Assembly: GCA_903920435.1 (NCBI GenBank) | Contig: CAIXMB010000039.1 | Location: 1-46,121, forward strand | Source of the DNA: an uncultured Actinomycetes bacterium | GTDB taxonomy: Bacteria; Actinomycetota; Actinomycetes; Actinomycetales; Microbacteriaceae | Length of the DNA: 46,121 nucleotides | Direction of reading: 5' to 3' | Part shown: piece after piece, positions 33,887 through 42,763 of the stretch | Numbering within the stretch: position 1 is the first letter of the stretch | Layout: each line of letters starts with the position of its first letter | The notes under the pieces: model-generated | What the model was told of the DNA's origin: nothing | Databases searched by the model: none | What the model saw: the letters and a program-made list of their open reading frames with translations, nothing else | Program-made: the position numbers and the translations under genes

Positions 33887-34482
33887 AGGCGCACCCCTGA
33901 GCTCTTGAGCTCGAGCTGGGCGAGGGACCGCATCACGCGCTCGTCGCCGCGCCGCCAGGCCGCCATCGCGTCCGGGTCGACAGCCGAGAGTGCCGAGATC
34001 TTCTGGGTCGCCAACGCGCGCAGGGCGAGCAGGTCGATGCCCGCCCCCGACTTCACGATCGCCGTGGCGCGACCCGCCTTGCGCACGAACCGGATGCGCG
34101 GCACCAGCCACAGCACCAGGATCATGACGATCGGCAGCGCCGCGATGCCGATGCCCAGGCCCGTGGCGAGCTGGTTGACGGCGATCTGCTGGCTCTGCCC
34201 CGCGGACTCGAGAGCGCCGCCCGCGCCGCTCGCCCCGTCGAAGGGTGCACGGATGCCCGGCCCGATGAGCGGCACGGAGCCGAGGGTGTCGCCCACCTCC
34301 GTCATCGTCTCCTTGAACCCGGCTCCCGCCTCCTCCATCTGCACGCCGAATGCCGCGAGGTTCTCGACGAGCTGGTAGACGGTGATGCCGAGCCACACCC
34401 AGGCCGCCACGGCCGCGAGGGCGAGCACGTCGCCGATGATCTGGCGGGTTCTGCGGGGGCCGAAGTCCGAATACAGTTTCAT
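33877..34482 (-). CDS. Hypothetical two-span membrane protein
   Basis: This is a 201-residue protein of unknown function. A membrane helix lies near the N terminus ([21 protein letters not shown]), an extracytoplasmic helical region follows ([38 protein letters not shown]), then a second helix ([21 protein letters not shown]) and a cytoplasmic domain. ATG 34482 follows TACGCT by 6 nt, suggesting a leaderless mRNA. It lies 13 nt after the DUF402 gene. Confidence 0.8.
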   Translation of the reverse strand: MKLYSDFGPRRTRQIIGDVLALAAVAAWVWLGITVYQLVENLAAFGVQMEEAGAGFKETMTEVGDTLGSVPLIGPGIRAPFDGASGAGGALESAGQSQQIAVNQLATGLGIGIAALPIVMILVLWLVPRIRFVRKAGRATAIVKSGAGIDLLALRALATQKISALSAVDPDAMAAWRRGDERVMRSLAQLELKSSGVRLQD

Positions 34483-34488
34483 GCCCCG

Positions 34489-34494
34489 AGCGTA
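34489..34494 (-). promoter_or_regulatory. -10 box of a likely leaderless promoter for the membrane protein gene
   Basis: TACGCT on the minus strand, 6 nt before the ATG at 34482 and inside the 13-nt gap after the DUF402 stop. Confidence 0.5.
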
Positions 34495-34495
34495 C

Positions 34496-35104
34496 CTAGC
34501 GCGGGGCGTCCCAGCCCGGCTGGAGATGCGGCACGGGCAGTCCCACCGGCGGTAGCCAGCGACTCCAGTCAGCGTCGAAGGGCCACGCGCGCGCCTCGAG
34601 GGCACCGATCGCCGCGCGCGAGGCCGCCCAGATCCGTTCGATCTGACCGCCGTCGAACCGCCCGGCGGCTTCTGCCCACGCCAGCTCGTCCTCGTCCTTG
34701 TAGCGCCACGACAGGTCGTCGTCGACGAGGACGTCGAGAATCCAGTCCTCGGTGTCGAAGCCCGAGGTGGTGCGCAGCCAGTGCTCCTCGAGGTTGACGT
34801 ACCAGGTGCCCGACCACTCGCCGCGGGAGTCGAGCCACCGCCAGGTCGACCACTCCTGGCCCGGTCGGTGCAGCCGCACGACACCGGGTCCGGTCCAGAT
34901 CCCCGGCGCGAAACCGGTGTGGGGCGTGCCGGGCAGGAGGTTGCGGCCGCGCGGGCCGCCCTTGGAGCGTGTCGAGTGCATGGCCTCGGTGCCGCCCGGC
35001 TCGTACGTCGCGATGACGTCATCGTCGTCGGCAAGCAGGTAGACGGGATGCGCGGACTCGACGTGGGCCTCGTGCATCCAGCGGAGGTTCACGACCTCAA
35101 GCAC
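34496..35104 (-). CDS. DUF402 domain protein
   Basis: This is a cytoplasmic protein of the DUF402 family (some members are nucleoside phosphatases), about 202 residues. Family blocks include EWSGTWYVNLEEHWLRTTSGFDTEDWILDVLVDDDLSWRYKDEDEL, with the acidic metal-binding cluster. GTG 35104 overlaps the pdxT stop by 8 nt; GTG 35092 with GAGG upstream is an alternative. It is coupled to pdxT but no link to vitamin B6 is known. Confidence 0.82.
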   Translation of the reverse strand: MLEVVNLRWMHEAHVESAHPVYLLADDDDVIATYEPGGTEAMHSTRSKGGPRGRNLLPGTPHTGFAPGIWTGPGVVRLHRPGQEWSTWRWLDSRGEWSGTWYVNLEEHWLRTTSGFDTEDWILDVLVDDDLSWRYKDEDELAWAEAAGRFDGGQIERIWAASRAAIGALEARAWPFDADWSRWLPPVGLPVPHLQPGWDAPR

Positions 35105-35693
35105 TGCCGACCTTCGCGAGGAAGTACTCGTGGAACCGCGTGTCACCGGTCATCTCGGGGTGGAACGACGTGCCGAGGAGGTTTCCCTGCTCGACGGCGA
35201 CCACGCGCCCGTCGGGCAGCGACGCCAGCGCGCTCGCCCTCTCCCCCACCGACTCGACGATCGGCGCGCGAATGAAGACCGCGTGCACCGGATCGCCGCC
35301 GATCGCCGGCACCTCGAGGTCGGTCTCGAACGAGTCGAGCTGCGAGCCGAAGGCGTTCCGCCGCACGACCAGGTCGAAGCCGCCCAGGGTCTGCTGTCCG
35401 TCGATCGCATCGAGCACCGTATCTGCGAGCATGATGAGCCCCGCGCACGTGCCGTACACCGGCAGGCCGGAACGGATCGCGGCCTTCAGCGGGTCGGCGA
35501 GGCCGAACATCCGGCTCAGCTTGTCCATGACGCTCGACTCGCCGCCGGGGATCACGAGCCCCTGAATGCTCGCCAGTTCCTCAGGCCGCTTGACCGGAAT
35601 CGCCTCGGCGCCGAGACCGCCCAGCACCGCGAGGTGCTCGCGGAAATCGCCCTGAAGGGCGAGGACACCGACCCGCGGGCCGCTACCAGCCAC
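35097..35693 (-). CDS. pdxT: Pyridoxal 5'-phosphate synthase glutaminase subunit PdxT
   Basis: PdxT releases ammonia from glutamine and passes it to PdxS. From GTG 35693 it has 198 residues. The nucleophile Cys is in [11 protein letters not shown], and the His and Glu of the triad are in [26 protein letters not shown] and [13 protein letters not shown] are family blocks. The GTG overlaps the pdxS end by 11 nt, giving 1:1 coupling with its partner. Confidence 0.95.
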   Translation of the reverse strand: MAGSGPRVGVLALQGDFREHLAVLGGLGAEAIPVKRPEELASIQGLVIPGGESSVMDKLSRMFGLADPLKAAIRSGLPVYGTCAGLIMLADTVLDAIDGQQTLGGFDLVVRRNAFGSQLDSFETDLEVPAIGGDPVHAVFIRAPIVESVGERASALASLPDGRVVAVEQGNLLGTSFHPEMTGDTRFHEYFLAKVGSA

Positions 35694-36570
35694 GCTCGGC
35701 GAGGCGGTGCGGCGCGGGGAGGTCGGACACGTTGATGCCGACCATCGCCTCACCCAGCCCGCGCGACGCCTCGGCGATGATCTGCGGGTCCTCGTAGAAG
35801 GTGGTCGCCTTCACGATGGCGGCAGCGCGCTGGGCGGGATTGCCCGACTTGAAGATTCCGGAACCGACGAAGACGCCGTCGGCGCCGAGCTGCATCATGA
35901 GCGCGGCATCGGCGGGCGTCGCGACGCCGCCCGCGGTGAACAGCACGACCGGGAGCTTGCCGGTCTCGGCGATCTCCTTCACGAGCTCGTACGGCGCCTG
36001 AAGCTCCTTGGCAGCGACGTAGAGCTCGTCTTTCGACTTCGACCGGAGCGCGTTGATCTCGCCCGTGATCGTGCGGATGTGCTTGGTGGCCTCGGAGACG
36101 TCGCCCGTGCCCGCCTCGCCCTTCGAGCGGATCATCGCCGCGCCCTCGGTAATGCGGCGCAGGGCCTCACCCAGGTTGGTGGCACCGCACACGAACGGCA
36201 CGGTGAAGTTCCACTTGTCGATGTGGTTCACGTAGTCGGCCGGGCTCAGCACCTCGGACTCGTCGATGTAGTCGACCTTGAGCGCCTGCAGCACCTGCGC
36301 CTCGACGAAGTGGCCGATTCGCGCCTTCGCCATGACCGGGATCGACACGGCGGCGATGATGCCGTCGATCAGATCCGGGTCGCTCATGCGCGCGACGCCG
36401 CCCTGGGAACGGATGTCGGCGGGCACGCGCTCGAGCGCCATGACCGCGACGGCTCCCGCATCCTCGGCGATCTTCGCCTGGTCGGCGGTGACGACGTCCA
36501 TGATGACGCCGCCCTTGAGCATTTCGGCGAGGCCGCGCTTGACGCGGGAGGTACCCAGTTCTTCAGTCAT
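35683..36570 (-). CDS. pdxS: Pyridoxal 5'-phosphate synthase subunit PdxS
   Basis: PdxS condenses a pentose and a triose phosphate with ammonia to make PLP as a dodecamer. It has 295 residues from ATG 36570 ([18 protein letters not shown]). The catalytic lysines are in [13 protein letters not shown]-like sequence and in [18 protein letters not shown] lies 8 nt before the ATG, suggesting a leaderless or nearly leaderless message. The upstream in-frame ATG at 36615 would leave an unlikely tail. Confidence 0.96.
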   Translation of the reverse strand: MTEELGTSRVKRGLAEMLKGGVIMDVVTADQAKIAEDAGAVAVMALERVPADIRSQGGVARMSDPDLIDGIIAAVSIPVMAKARIGHFVEAQVLQALKVDYIDESEVLSPADYVNHIDKWNFTVPFVCGATNLGEALRRITEGAAMIRSKGEAGTGDVSEATKHIRTITGEINALRSKSKDELYVAAKELQAPYELVKEIAETGKLPVVLFTAGGVATPADAALMMQLGADGVFVGSGIFKSGNPAQRAAAIVKATTFYEDPQIIAEASRGLGEAMVGINVSDLPAPHRLAERGW

Positions 36571-36578
36571 GTTCCTAG

Positions 36579-36584
36579 ATTCTA
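36579..36584 (-). promoter_or_regulatory. -10 box of a likely leaderless promoter for pdxST
   Basis: TAGAAT on the minus strand, 8 nt before the ATG at 36570. Confidence 0.55.
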
Positions 36585-36615
36585 CGTTGGTGAAATCGGT
36601 GGTCTCTGCGGCCAA

Positions 36616-37185
36616 TCAGGAGGCCGTGGCCCAGGCTGCGGCGACTTCCTCGCGGACATCGCCCAACAGCCTCGGTATCGCCTTGGTGCCGGCGATGATC
36701 GGGAAGAAGTTCGAGTCGGTCGCCCACCTCGGCACGACGTGCTGGTGCAGGTGCTCGGCGATTCCCGCGCCGGCGAGCCGACCCTGGTTCATGCCGATGT
36801 TGAAGCCCTGCACGCTGGCGGTCGCCGTCAGCACCCGCATCGCCGTCTGGGTCAGGCTACCGATCTCGGCGACCTCCTCGGCGGTCGCGAGGTCATACGT
36901 CGCAACATGGCGGTACGGGCAGACGAGGAGGTGGCCGCTGTTGTACGGGAAGAGGTTCAGCAGCACGTACGCGTGCTCGCCGCGCGCCACGATGAGTGCC
37001 TGCTCGTCGCTCAGCTTGGGCGCCTCGCAGAACGGGCACTCGTCGTCGGCCGGGGCCTGCGCGTGGTTGGACTCGATGTAGGCGAACCGGTACGGGGTCC
37101 AGAGTCGCTGAAAGGCGTCGGGAACTGCAGCGAAGCCGGATGCCGCCTCGCCGTCGCCGAGCTCGGCACCGTCGTAGTCACGCAT
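36616..37185 (-). CDS. HIT-family nucleotide hydrolase/phosphorylase
   Basis: This is a HIT-superfamily enzyme of the Ap4A phosphorylase-like group found in actinobacteria (189 residues). The triad motif HxHxHxx is at HLHQHVVPRW. A CxxC (ECPFCEAP) in the N-terminal part may bind a metal. LFPYNSGHLLVCPYRH is a conserved block. It lies 13 nt after thrS. Substrate (diadenosine polyphosphates or related) is family knowledge, not shown here. Confidence 0.92.
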   Translation of the reverse strand: MRDYDGAELGDGEAASGFAAVPDAFQRLWTPYRFAYIESNHAQAPADDECPFCEAPKLSDEQALIVARGEHAYVLLNLFPYNSGHLLVCPYRHVATYDLATAEEVAEIGSLTQTAMRVLTATASVQGFNIGMNQGRLAGAGIAEHLHQHVVPRWATDSNFFPIIAGTKAIPRLLGDVREEVAAAWATAS

Positions 37186-37198
37186 GGGTCAGCACAGC

Positions 37199-39160
37199 TC
37201 AGACCTGCGCGTGGTCCGCGATGGCCTTCGTGATCCGCGCGATCGCGTCGGGAATCGGCACACCGTTCTCCTGCGTGCCGTCACGGAACCGGAAGCTCAC
37301 CGAGCCGTTCGTCGCGTCCTCTTCTCCGGCGATGAGCTGGAACGGGACCTTCATCGTGGTGTGCGTGCGGATCTTCTTCTGCATGCGCTCACTCGATGCG
37401 TCGAGTTCGGCGCGGACGCCGGCATTCCTGAGCTGCTGGATGACGTCGCCCAGGTAGTCCTCCCAGGCCTCGGCCACGGGGATGCCCACGACTTGCACGG
37501 GCGCGAGCCAGACCGGGAACGCACCGGCGTAGTGCTCGAGCAGAATCGCGAAGAAGCGCTCGATCGAGCCGAAGAGCGCGCGGTGGATCATGATCGGGCG
37601 CTGCTTGGTGCCGTCCTTGTCGGTGAACTCGAGGTCGAAGCGCTCGGGCAGGTTCACGTCGACCTGCACGGTCGACAGCTGCCATACCCGACCGATCGCG
37701 TCGCGCGTCTTGAGGTCGATCTTGGGGCCGTAGAAGGCGGCCTCGCCGGGAACCTCGGTGAGCTTGAGCCCCGTGCGCTGGGCGACGTGGCGCAGTGCGT
37801 TCGTCGAGTAGTCCCAGAACTCGTCTGAGCCGATCCACTTCGACTTCTCGTCGTCCTTCATCGAGAGCTCGAGCTCGAAGTCGTCGAGGCCGAAGTCGCG
37901 CAGCATCGAGATGACGAACTCGATGACCTTGGTCGCCTCGTCCTCGAGCTGGTCGGGCGTGACGAACAGGTGCGAGTCGTCCTGGGTGAAACCGCGTACG
38001 CGGGTGAGCCCGTGCAGGGCGCCGGAGAGCTCGTTGCGGTAGACGGTGCCGTTCTCCGCGAGGCGCATCGGCAGGTCGCGGTAGCTGCGGCCGCGCTCCT
38101 TGTAGATGAGGATGTGCATCGGGCAGTTCATCGGCTTGAGGTAGTAGTCGACGCCCTGCTTGGTGATGTTGCCCTCGTCGTCGCGCTCCTCGTCCATGCG
38201 GATGGGCGGGAACATCCCCTCCTTGTAGGTCACGAGGTGGTTCGAGGTGACGAAGAGGTCGGCCTTAGTGATGTGCGGCGTGTACACGTAGGTGTACCCG
38301 GCCTCCTGGTGCCGCTTGCGCGCGTGCTGCTCGATCTCGCCGCGCACGATGCCGCCGCGCGGGTGCCAGACGGAGAGGCCGGAGCCGATCTCCTCCGGGA
38401 ACGAGAAGAGGTCGAGCTCCTTGCCGAGCTTGCGGTGGTCGCGCTTGGCGGCCTCCTCCTGGCGCTCGATGTACGCGCGCAGCTCGTCCTTGGTCGGCCA
38501 CGCGGTGCCGTAGATGCGCTGCAGCTGCTTGTTCTTCTCGCTGCCGCGCCAATACGCCGCGGCGTTGCGCTGCAGCTTCCAGCCGTTGCCGATCATGCGG
38601 GTGTTCGGCAGGTGCGGGCCACGGCACAGGTCTTTCCAGAAGACCTCACCCGTCTTGCCGTCCACGTTGTCGTAGATGGTGAGCTCGGCGCCGCCGACCT
38701 CCACCGACTCGTTGTCGTCGGTGTGGGAGTCCCCCGCGCCCTTGAGCCCGATGAGCTCGAGCTTGTACGGCTCGTCAGCCAGCTCGGCGCGGGCCTCGGC
38801 ATCCGTGACGACCCGGCGCTGGAAGCGCTGGCCCTGACGGATGATGCGGTCCATGGCCTTCTCGATGGCCTTGAGGTCTTCTGGCTGGAAGGCCTCGGCG
38901 ACATCGAAGTCGTAGTAGAAGCCGTCGGCGACGGGCGGGCCGATGCCGAGCTTCGCCTCCGGGTTTATCGACTGCACGGCCTGCGCCATCACGTGCGCCG
39001 CCGAGTGGCGCAGGATGTTCAATCCGTCGGGCGAGTCGATCGTGACGGGCTCGACGGTGTCGGTGTCCGTAGTCGTGGCGGCGAGGTCTTTCAGCTCGCC
39101 GTTGACGCGCATGGCGACGACGTTGCGGTCGGTAAACAGCTCGAATCCGGTCTTACTCAC
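37199..39160 (-). CDS. thrS: Threonyl-tRNA synthetase
   Basis: ThrS charges tRNA-Thr (653 residues). It has an N-terminal TGS domain, an editing domain with [10 protein letters not shown] (HxxxH) and CRGPHLPNT, a class II core (zinc Cys in [13 protein letters not shown]; motif 2 [13 protein letters not shown]; motif 3 [11 protein letters not shown]) and an anticodon domain. Start GTG 39160 (VSKTGFELF) is 6 nt after TAAAGT, consistent with leaderless translation. No T-box leader is present. Confidence 0.96.
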   Translation of the reverse strand: MSKTGFELFTDRNVVAMRVNGELKDLAATTTDTDTVEPVTIDSPDGLNILRHSAAHVMAQAVQSINPEAKLGIGPPVADGFYYDFDVAEAFQPEDLKAIEKAMDRIIRQGQRFQRRVVTDAEARAELADEPYKLELIGLKGAGDSHTDDNESVEVGGAELTIYDNVDGKTGEVFWKDLCRGPHLPNTRMIGNGWKLQRNAAAYWRGSEKNKQLQRIYGTAWPTKDELRAYIERQEEAAKRDHRKLGKELDLFSFPEEIGSGLSVWHPRGGIVRGEIEQHARKRHQEAGYTYVYTPHITKADLFVTSNHLVTYKEGMFPPIRMDEERDDEGNITKQGVDYYLKPMNCPMHILIYKERGRSYRDLPMRLAENGTVYRNELSGALHGLTRVRGFTQDDSHLFVTPDQLEDEATKVIEFVISMLRDFGLDDFELELSMKDDEKSKWIGSDEFWDYSTNALRHVAQRTGLKLTEVPGEAAFYGPKIDLKTRDAIGRVWQLSTVQVDVNLPERFDLEFTDKDGTKQRPIMIHRALFGSIERFFAILLEHYAGAFPVWLAPVQVVGIPVAEAWEDYLGDVIQQLRNAGVRAELDASSERMQKKIRTHTTMKVPFQLIAGEEDATNGSVSFRFRDGTQENGVPIPDAIARITKAIADHAQV

Positions 39161-39166
39161 CCTGCA

Positions 39167-39172
39167 ACTTTA
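39167..39172 (-). promoter_or_regulatory. -10 box of a likely leaderless promoter for thrS
   Basis: TAAAGT on the minus strand, 6 nt before the GTG at 39160. Confidence 0.6.
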
Positions 39173-39244
39173 GTCGTGCGCGGCGGCTGGCCCGTGCCGC
39201 GGGAGCAGCGGCCGACATTGCTGCGCTGGCGCCGGGGTCAGCGT

Positions 39245-39277
39245 GTCACGCGGGGGTCACGCCCGCCGACTTAAGGT
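39245..39277 (+). promoter_or_regulatory. SARP-box-like direct repeats and -10 box ahead of the SGNH/GAF gene
   Basis: GTCACGC occurs at 39245-39251 (there reading GTCACGC) and again at 39256-39262, exactly 11 bp apart. Eight bp later comes TTAAGGT (39271-39277, with TAAGGT a TANNNT match). The same repeat at the same spacing lies before the surface-protein gene at 42778-42817. Confidence 0.55.
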
Positions 39278-39294
39278 GCTCGCGAGGGGGTCGG

Positions 39295-40503
39295 ATGCTG
39301 CAGGAACTCAGGTCGATCGCCATGCGGCCAGTGCTCATGGCGTGGTGGGCGCGAAGCCGTCTGGGGTGGACGTTCCAGCTACCGGCGGATTCTCACGCCC
39401 ACACCAGGGGTGTCGATCCGGATCGAATCCTGCTCATGGGCGACGGTGCGGCAGCGGGATTGGGGGTTCTCGCCCAGGATCTGGCGCTCGCCGGCCAGCT
39501 CGCGCGACGGGTCACCGCTCTGACCGGCCGCGCGATCGATGTCGACGTCGTTGCCGAACGGGACATGTCACCGAGCCGTGCACAGCAGCTCCTCCTCACC
39601 GCCCCGCTGGCGCGATATGACGTTCTCCTTCTCGTACTCGGCACCGGTGACGCGCTCACCATCACGCCCACCTCGAAGTGGCAGCGGGACCTCGAGCGGA
39701 TGTGCGACACCATCGAGAGTTCGGCTCCCGCATCCCTGCGCACCTTCATGGTCGGCATTCCCGACGTGGGCACGCTCGACGGCCTGCCCCGATTCTTCTC
39801 CCTCATGGCCGGAGGGCACGGGCGAAAGCTGAACGCGGCGACCCACACCGTGTGTGCTCGTCACCCCCGTATCACCTACCTCCCCTTCGACCCGGATCGG
39901 CTTGCCGACGGGCGCCGTGGGAGCAAGGAGACGTACGGGCACTGGGCAGAGCTCATCGCCCCAGCGGTCGCCCTCGGCCTTGGCCGGATGCCCGGGACCC
40001 GGTGTTTCGGGCCGCAGGACGAAGCCAGGCGCCAGAATGCGCTCCACGAGTTGAGCGTGACGGGAGCGGCATCCGATCCACGATTCACCGCAATCGTCTC
40101 CTCGGCGCGAAATCTCTTCGGAACCACGGCCGCGGCCATCACGTTCCTCGACGGCGATCGCGTCGCCTTCCTCGCGGTAAACGGAGCCTCGCCGGCGGCG
40201 ATCACGCGTGAAAGCTCCTTTTGCACCCTCACGATCGAGCGGGCCGAGGTGCACGTCGTTACTGACGCATCGAGGGATCGACGATTCGCGAACCATCCGC
40301 ACGTCGCGGGCTCCCCGCACATCAAGTTCTACGCGGGCTATCCGATAGAAGCACCCGACGGCACCCGGATCGGCGCACTCTGCATCTTCGACACCACGCC
40401 ACGCGCCTTCGGTGGGGCTGACGCCTCCCTGCTTCGAAGCCTTGCCCAGCAAGCGCAGGCCCTGCTCTGGCAGGCCGGGTGGGCCGCTCCAGCCCCGGTG
40501 TGA
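39295..40503 (+). CDS. SGNH-like / GAF two-domain protein, catalytic Ser and Asn missing
   Basis: This is a 402-residue cytosolic protein with no signal peptide. Residues about 44-235 look like an SGNH-hydrolase fold: RILLMGDGAAAGLGV stands where the GDS block should be, VLGTGDAL where GxND should be, and YGHWAELI near the end of the fold. Ser is Gly at position 51 and Asn is Gly at 118, so hydrolysis is unlikely. Residues about 245-395 form a GAF domain (AITFLDGDRVAFLAVNGA; FYAGYPIEAPDGTRIGALCIFD). It is convergent with the BTAD regulator (9-nt gap). A ligand-sensing role is inferred. GAGGGGG precedes the ATG. Confidence 0.8.
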   Translation: MLQELRSIAMRPVLMAWWARSRLGWTFQLPADSHAHTRGVDPDRILLMGDGAAAGLGVLAQDLALAGQLARRVTALTGRAIDVDVVAERDMSPSRAQQLLLTAPLARYDVLLLVLGTGDALTITPTSKWQRDLERMCDTIESSAPASLRTFMVGIPDVGTLDGLPRFFSLMAGGHGRKLNAATHTVCARHPRITYLPFDPDRLADGRRGSKETYGHWAELIAPAVALGLGRMPGTRCFGPQDEARRQNALHELSVTGAASDPRFTAIVSSARNLFGTTAAAITFLDGDRVAFLAVNGASPAAITRESSFCTLTIERAEVHVVTDASRDRRFANHPHVAGSPHIKFYAGYPIEAPDGTRIGALCIFDTTPRAFGGADASLLRSLAQQAQALLWQAGWAAPAPV

Positions 40504-40512
40504 GCCGCCGGG

Positions 40513-41628
40513 TCAGGCGTGTTGGATGCTCACGACGAGATCGTTGAGATGAGTCGTGGGCGTCAGTCCGAGTGCGGCCATTAAGAGCTCGCAGTAGTGG
40601 TTGTAGGCCCTCAGGGCTTCCGACTGGTTGCCTTTCGCGAGATGCACCCGGATCAGGATGGCGTGCGGACTCTCACGCAGGGGCTCGACCTTCATCGCCG
40701 CGCGCGCGGCCGCCGCAGCTTCCCCATACCGCGCAGCATCGAGGTGAATGAGGGCCAAAGCCTCCAGCGCGTTCATCCGTAGCTGTCGCCAGTCTTCCGC
40801 TTCGGCGACTACCCAGTCGTCGTACCAATCGGGTAGCAGCTCCAGAGACAGCACCGCGAGTGCTTCGACGTCGAGGTCGAACGAGCTGATCGTCGAATCC
40901 GCGACCAGGAGTCGGCGCGCAAGCTTCTGAGCGTCGTGCAAATCCACCCTGACACCACCGGCAAGGCCCAGCCCACCCGAGGCAACAAGGGTCGCTTCCC
41001 GCGATACCGGGTCCAGCCTCGAGAGAGCTGCGCGCAGGCTGATCCCGGCTCGTTCGTCCGACACATCAGGCCACATCGCGCCCGCCACGGCACCCCGCCT
41101 GATCGAACGATCGTGAAGCGCCAGGTAGACCAGCAGTCGTTGCGATCCGATGGAGAGACCGTAGACCTGCTCGCCGCCCACCCGGAGCGCGAAAGCACCG
41201 AGCATCGAGATTTCGATGTCCCCGGCCTGAGGCGATAGCGACTCATCGCCTTCCACAGTGAGAGTGGCGGGTGTTGGCACCGTGAGCGCCCACCGGCGGC
41301 TCCAAGCGTCCAGCGCGTCTATCACGTCCGAGAGGTCGCGCCCCTTCTCGGTGAGCCGGTAGCGGCGTTCTGAGCCGCCGGCATCGGCTACGGCCTCCAG
41401 CAACCGGGAGCTCGCGAGATCCTCCAGGTTCGTTTCGAGATCCGCAGGAGCAATGCCGAGATGTGCCGCGAACTCGCTCGCGCTGGTGGTCGGCCGGCTC
41501 AGAGCTTCACCGAGGATCAGAAGGCTCCACTGCACGAGCTCGTTCATGAGGCCGACCAGGGAGTGGGGCGCACGCCGCCCGCTTCTCGCTCGAAGATGTA
41601 TCGGCCGAACTTGATCATGGGTCTCCAC
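40513..41628 (-). CDS. HxlR-like + OmpR-type + BTAD regulator (SARP-like)
   Basis: This 371-residue regulator joins three parts. Residues about 28-113 look like an HxlR winged helix (WSLLILGEALSRPTTSASEFAAHLGIAP; RRYRLTEKGRDLSDVIDALDAWSRRW). Residues about 138-210 look like an OmpR-type DNA-binding domain (ISMLGAFALRVGG; QRLLVYLALHDRSIRRGAVAGAMWPD). Residues about 225-368 are a bacterial transcriptional activator domain (YGEAAAAARAAMKVEPLRESPHAILIRVHLAKGNQSEALRAYNHYCELL). GTG 41628 is used; ATG 41547 would still keep HxlR. TAGACT at 41645-41650 is a candidate -10 box. It most likely acts on the flanking genes. Confidence 0.82.
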   Translation of the reverse strand: METHDQVRPIHLRARSGRRAPHSLVGLMNELVQWSLLILGEALSRPTTSASEFAAHLGIAPADLETNLEDLASSRLLEAVADAGGSERRYRLTEKGRDLSDVIDALDAWSRRWALTVPTPATLTVEGDESLSPQAGDIEISMLGAFALRVGGEQVYGLSIGSQRLLVYLALHDRSIRRGAVAGAMWPDVSDERAGISLRAALSRLDPVSREATLVASGGLGLAGGVRVDLHDAQKLARRLLVADSTISSFDLDVEALAVLSLELLPDWYDDWVVAEAEDWRQLRMNALEALALIHLDAARYGEAAAAARAAMKVEPLRESPHAILIRVHLAKGNQSEALRAYNHYCELLMAALGLTPTTHLNDLVVSIQHA

Positions 41629-41671
41629 GCTCTCGTTCGAACCGAGTCTACGCGCCCATCAGCAAGAACTT

Positions 41672-41718
41672 GAGCCGGTTTCGAATTGCGCCCCTCTGTG
41701 GTGATGCGAAACCGGCTC
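41672..41718. terminator. 12-bp perfect inverted repeat between the surface-protein and regulator genes
   Basis: GAGCCGGTTTCG (41672-41683) and CGAAACCGGCTC (41707-41718) are perfect reverse complements around a 23-nt loop. It lies just after the surface-protein stop. No clean T-run follows on the minus strand (AAGTTCTT), so it may be a weak terminator or transcript-end stabiliser. Confidence 0.5.
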
Positions 41719-41726
41719 TGCGCCCC

Positions 41727-42740
41727 CTACTCCGCCCGGGCTGAACCCCGGCGACGACCTACCACGATCGAACCGGCCCCGAGCAGGATCAGACCGAGCG
41801 CCAGCGCTGTCATGGCCGGTCCGTTCGTGCTCGATCCGGTGTTGGGCAGGGTGGTATACCCCGTGCTGACCGGAGTGGCATCGACAGTCGTCTCGACCGC
41901 AGCCACTACCGGGGGCACCACCACGGGAACCGGCACCGGCACGAATCCGGTGACGACGGGACTCGTGGGCAGCACGGTGATGTCGACCGGCGGCGTGTAG
42001 GCGACCGTGTTGTCCGGCCGGTGGAAGTTACGGATGACCGTCCGGCAGATCACACTGCTGCCACCGCCGTTTGCGGAGTTGTTGCACTGGTTGACGGTCA
42101 CGGTCAGGGACTCGCTCGTCGTCGACCCCTCCGCGAGGGAGCAGTGGAGCACACTCCCGCCGCCATTGTCAGAATCGTTGCACTGCACGACTGTTGCCGT
42201 TGCCGGATCCGTGCTCAACGAGGGCAAGTAGGTATCGCACTCCACCACATCTCCTGTTGTCACCGAGTTGTTGCACTCGTTGACCGTCGGCTCCACAGGC
42301 GGAGGCCCGCCCGTAACGTAGTTCAGCACGTCCACCGTGCAGAGGAGCGTTGATCCACCGCCGTTCACCGCGTAGTTGCACTGGTCGACATTGGTGACCA
42401 GTTCGCTGTACCCGACCGCGCCCACACTCGTGCAGACACCGGCTAGTGCCGCGTCTGCAGCACCGAGGCAGGACGTCACCGTCACTGTGGACGAGGTCAC
42501 GGGAGCCGTCGGATCCGTGAGGTCGAGGTTGTTCACCACCTCGATGTGACACTCGAGCCCGTTTCCTCCGCCGTCGCCCACCGCGTCACACTGGCTGATG
42601 TCCTGCGCGAACGCGCCCAGCCCCGGCGCGAGGGCCACCATGGCAAAGGTCGCGAGTGCGACCGCTGTGACTATCCCCGCCGCTCGACGAACCCCGCGTC
42701 GCGCGCCCCTGGCGCCTCGCTCCAGCCGACCTGATCTCAT
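41727..42740 (-). CDS. LPXTG surface protein with six Cys-pair modules
   Basis: This is a 337-residue exported protein. The Arg-rich start and hydrophobic stretch (IVTAVALATFAMVALAPGLGAFA) form a signal peptide. Six modules each hold a Cys pair 12-13 apart (Cys 51/64, 91/103, 121/134, 156/168, 187/200, 219/232), several as QCNNSxNGGGSxxxC. A Pro/Val-rich stalk follows, then the sortase motif LPNTG (298-302), a membrane helix and a basic tail. AAAGGGGAAG precedes the ATG. No sortase gene is in the window. The function is unknown; adhesion or cell-wall structure are guesses. Confidence 0.87.
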   Translation of the reverse strand: MRSGRLERGARGARRGVRRAAGIVTAVALATFAMVALAPGLGAFAQDISQCDAVGDGGGNGLECHIEVVNNLDLTDPTAPVTSSTVTVTSCLGAADAALAGVCTSVGAVGYSELVTNVDQCNYAVNGGGSTLLCTVDVLNYVTGGPPPVEPTVNECNNSVTTGDVVECDTYLPSLSTDPATATVVQCNDSDNGGGSVLHCSLAEGSTTSESLTVTVNQCNNSANGGGSSVICRTVIRNFHRPDNTVAYTPPVDITVLPTSPVVTGFVPVPVPVVVPPVVAAVETTVDATPVSTGYTTLPNTGSSTNGPAMTALALGLILLGAGSIVVGRRRGSARAE

Positions 42741-42763
42741 GACTTCCCCTTTGGTTACTTCTC

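Noticed and set aside
33572-34396. N-terminal extension of the yebC frame
   Set aside because: The family N terminus MSGHSKW is at 33571 with a -10 box just before it; the upstream part is antisense or out of frame to other genes.
39295-40503. Secreted GDSL lipase/esterase annotation for the SGNH/GAF gene
   Set aside because: No signal peptide, catalytic Ser and Asn are Gly, and a GAF domain is attached.
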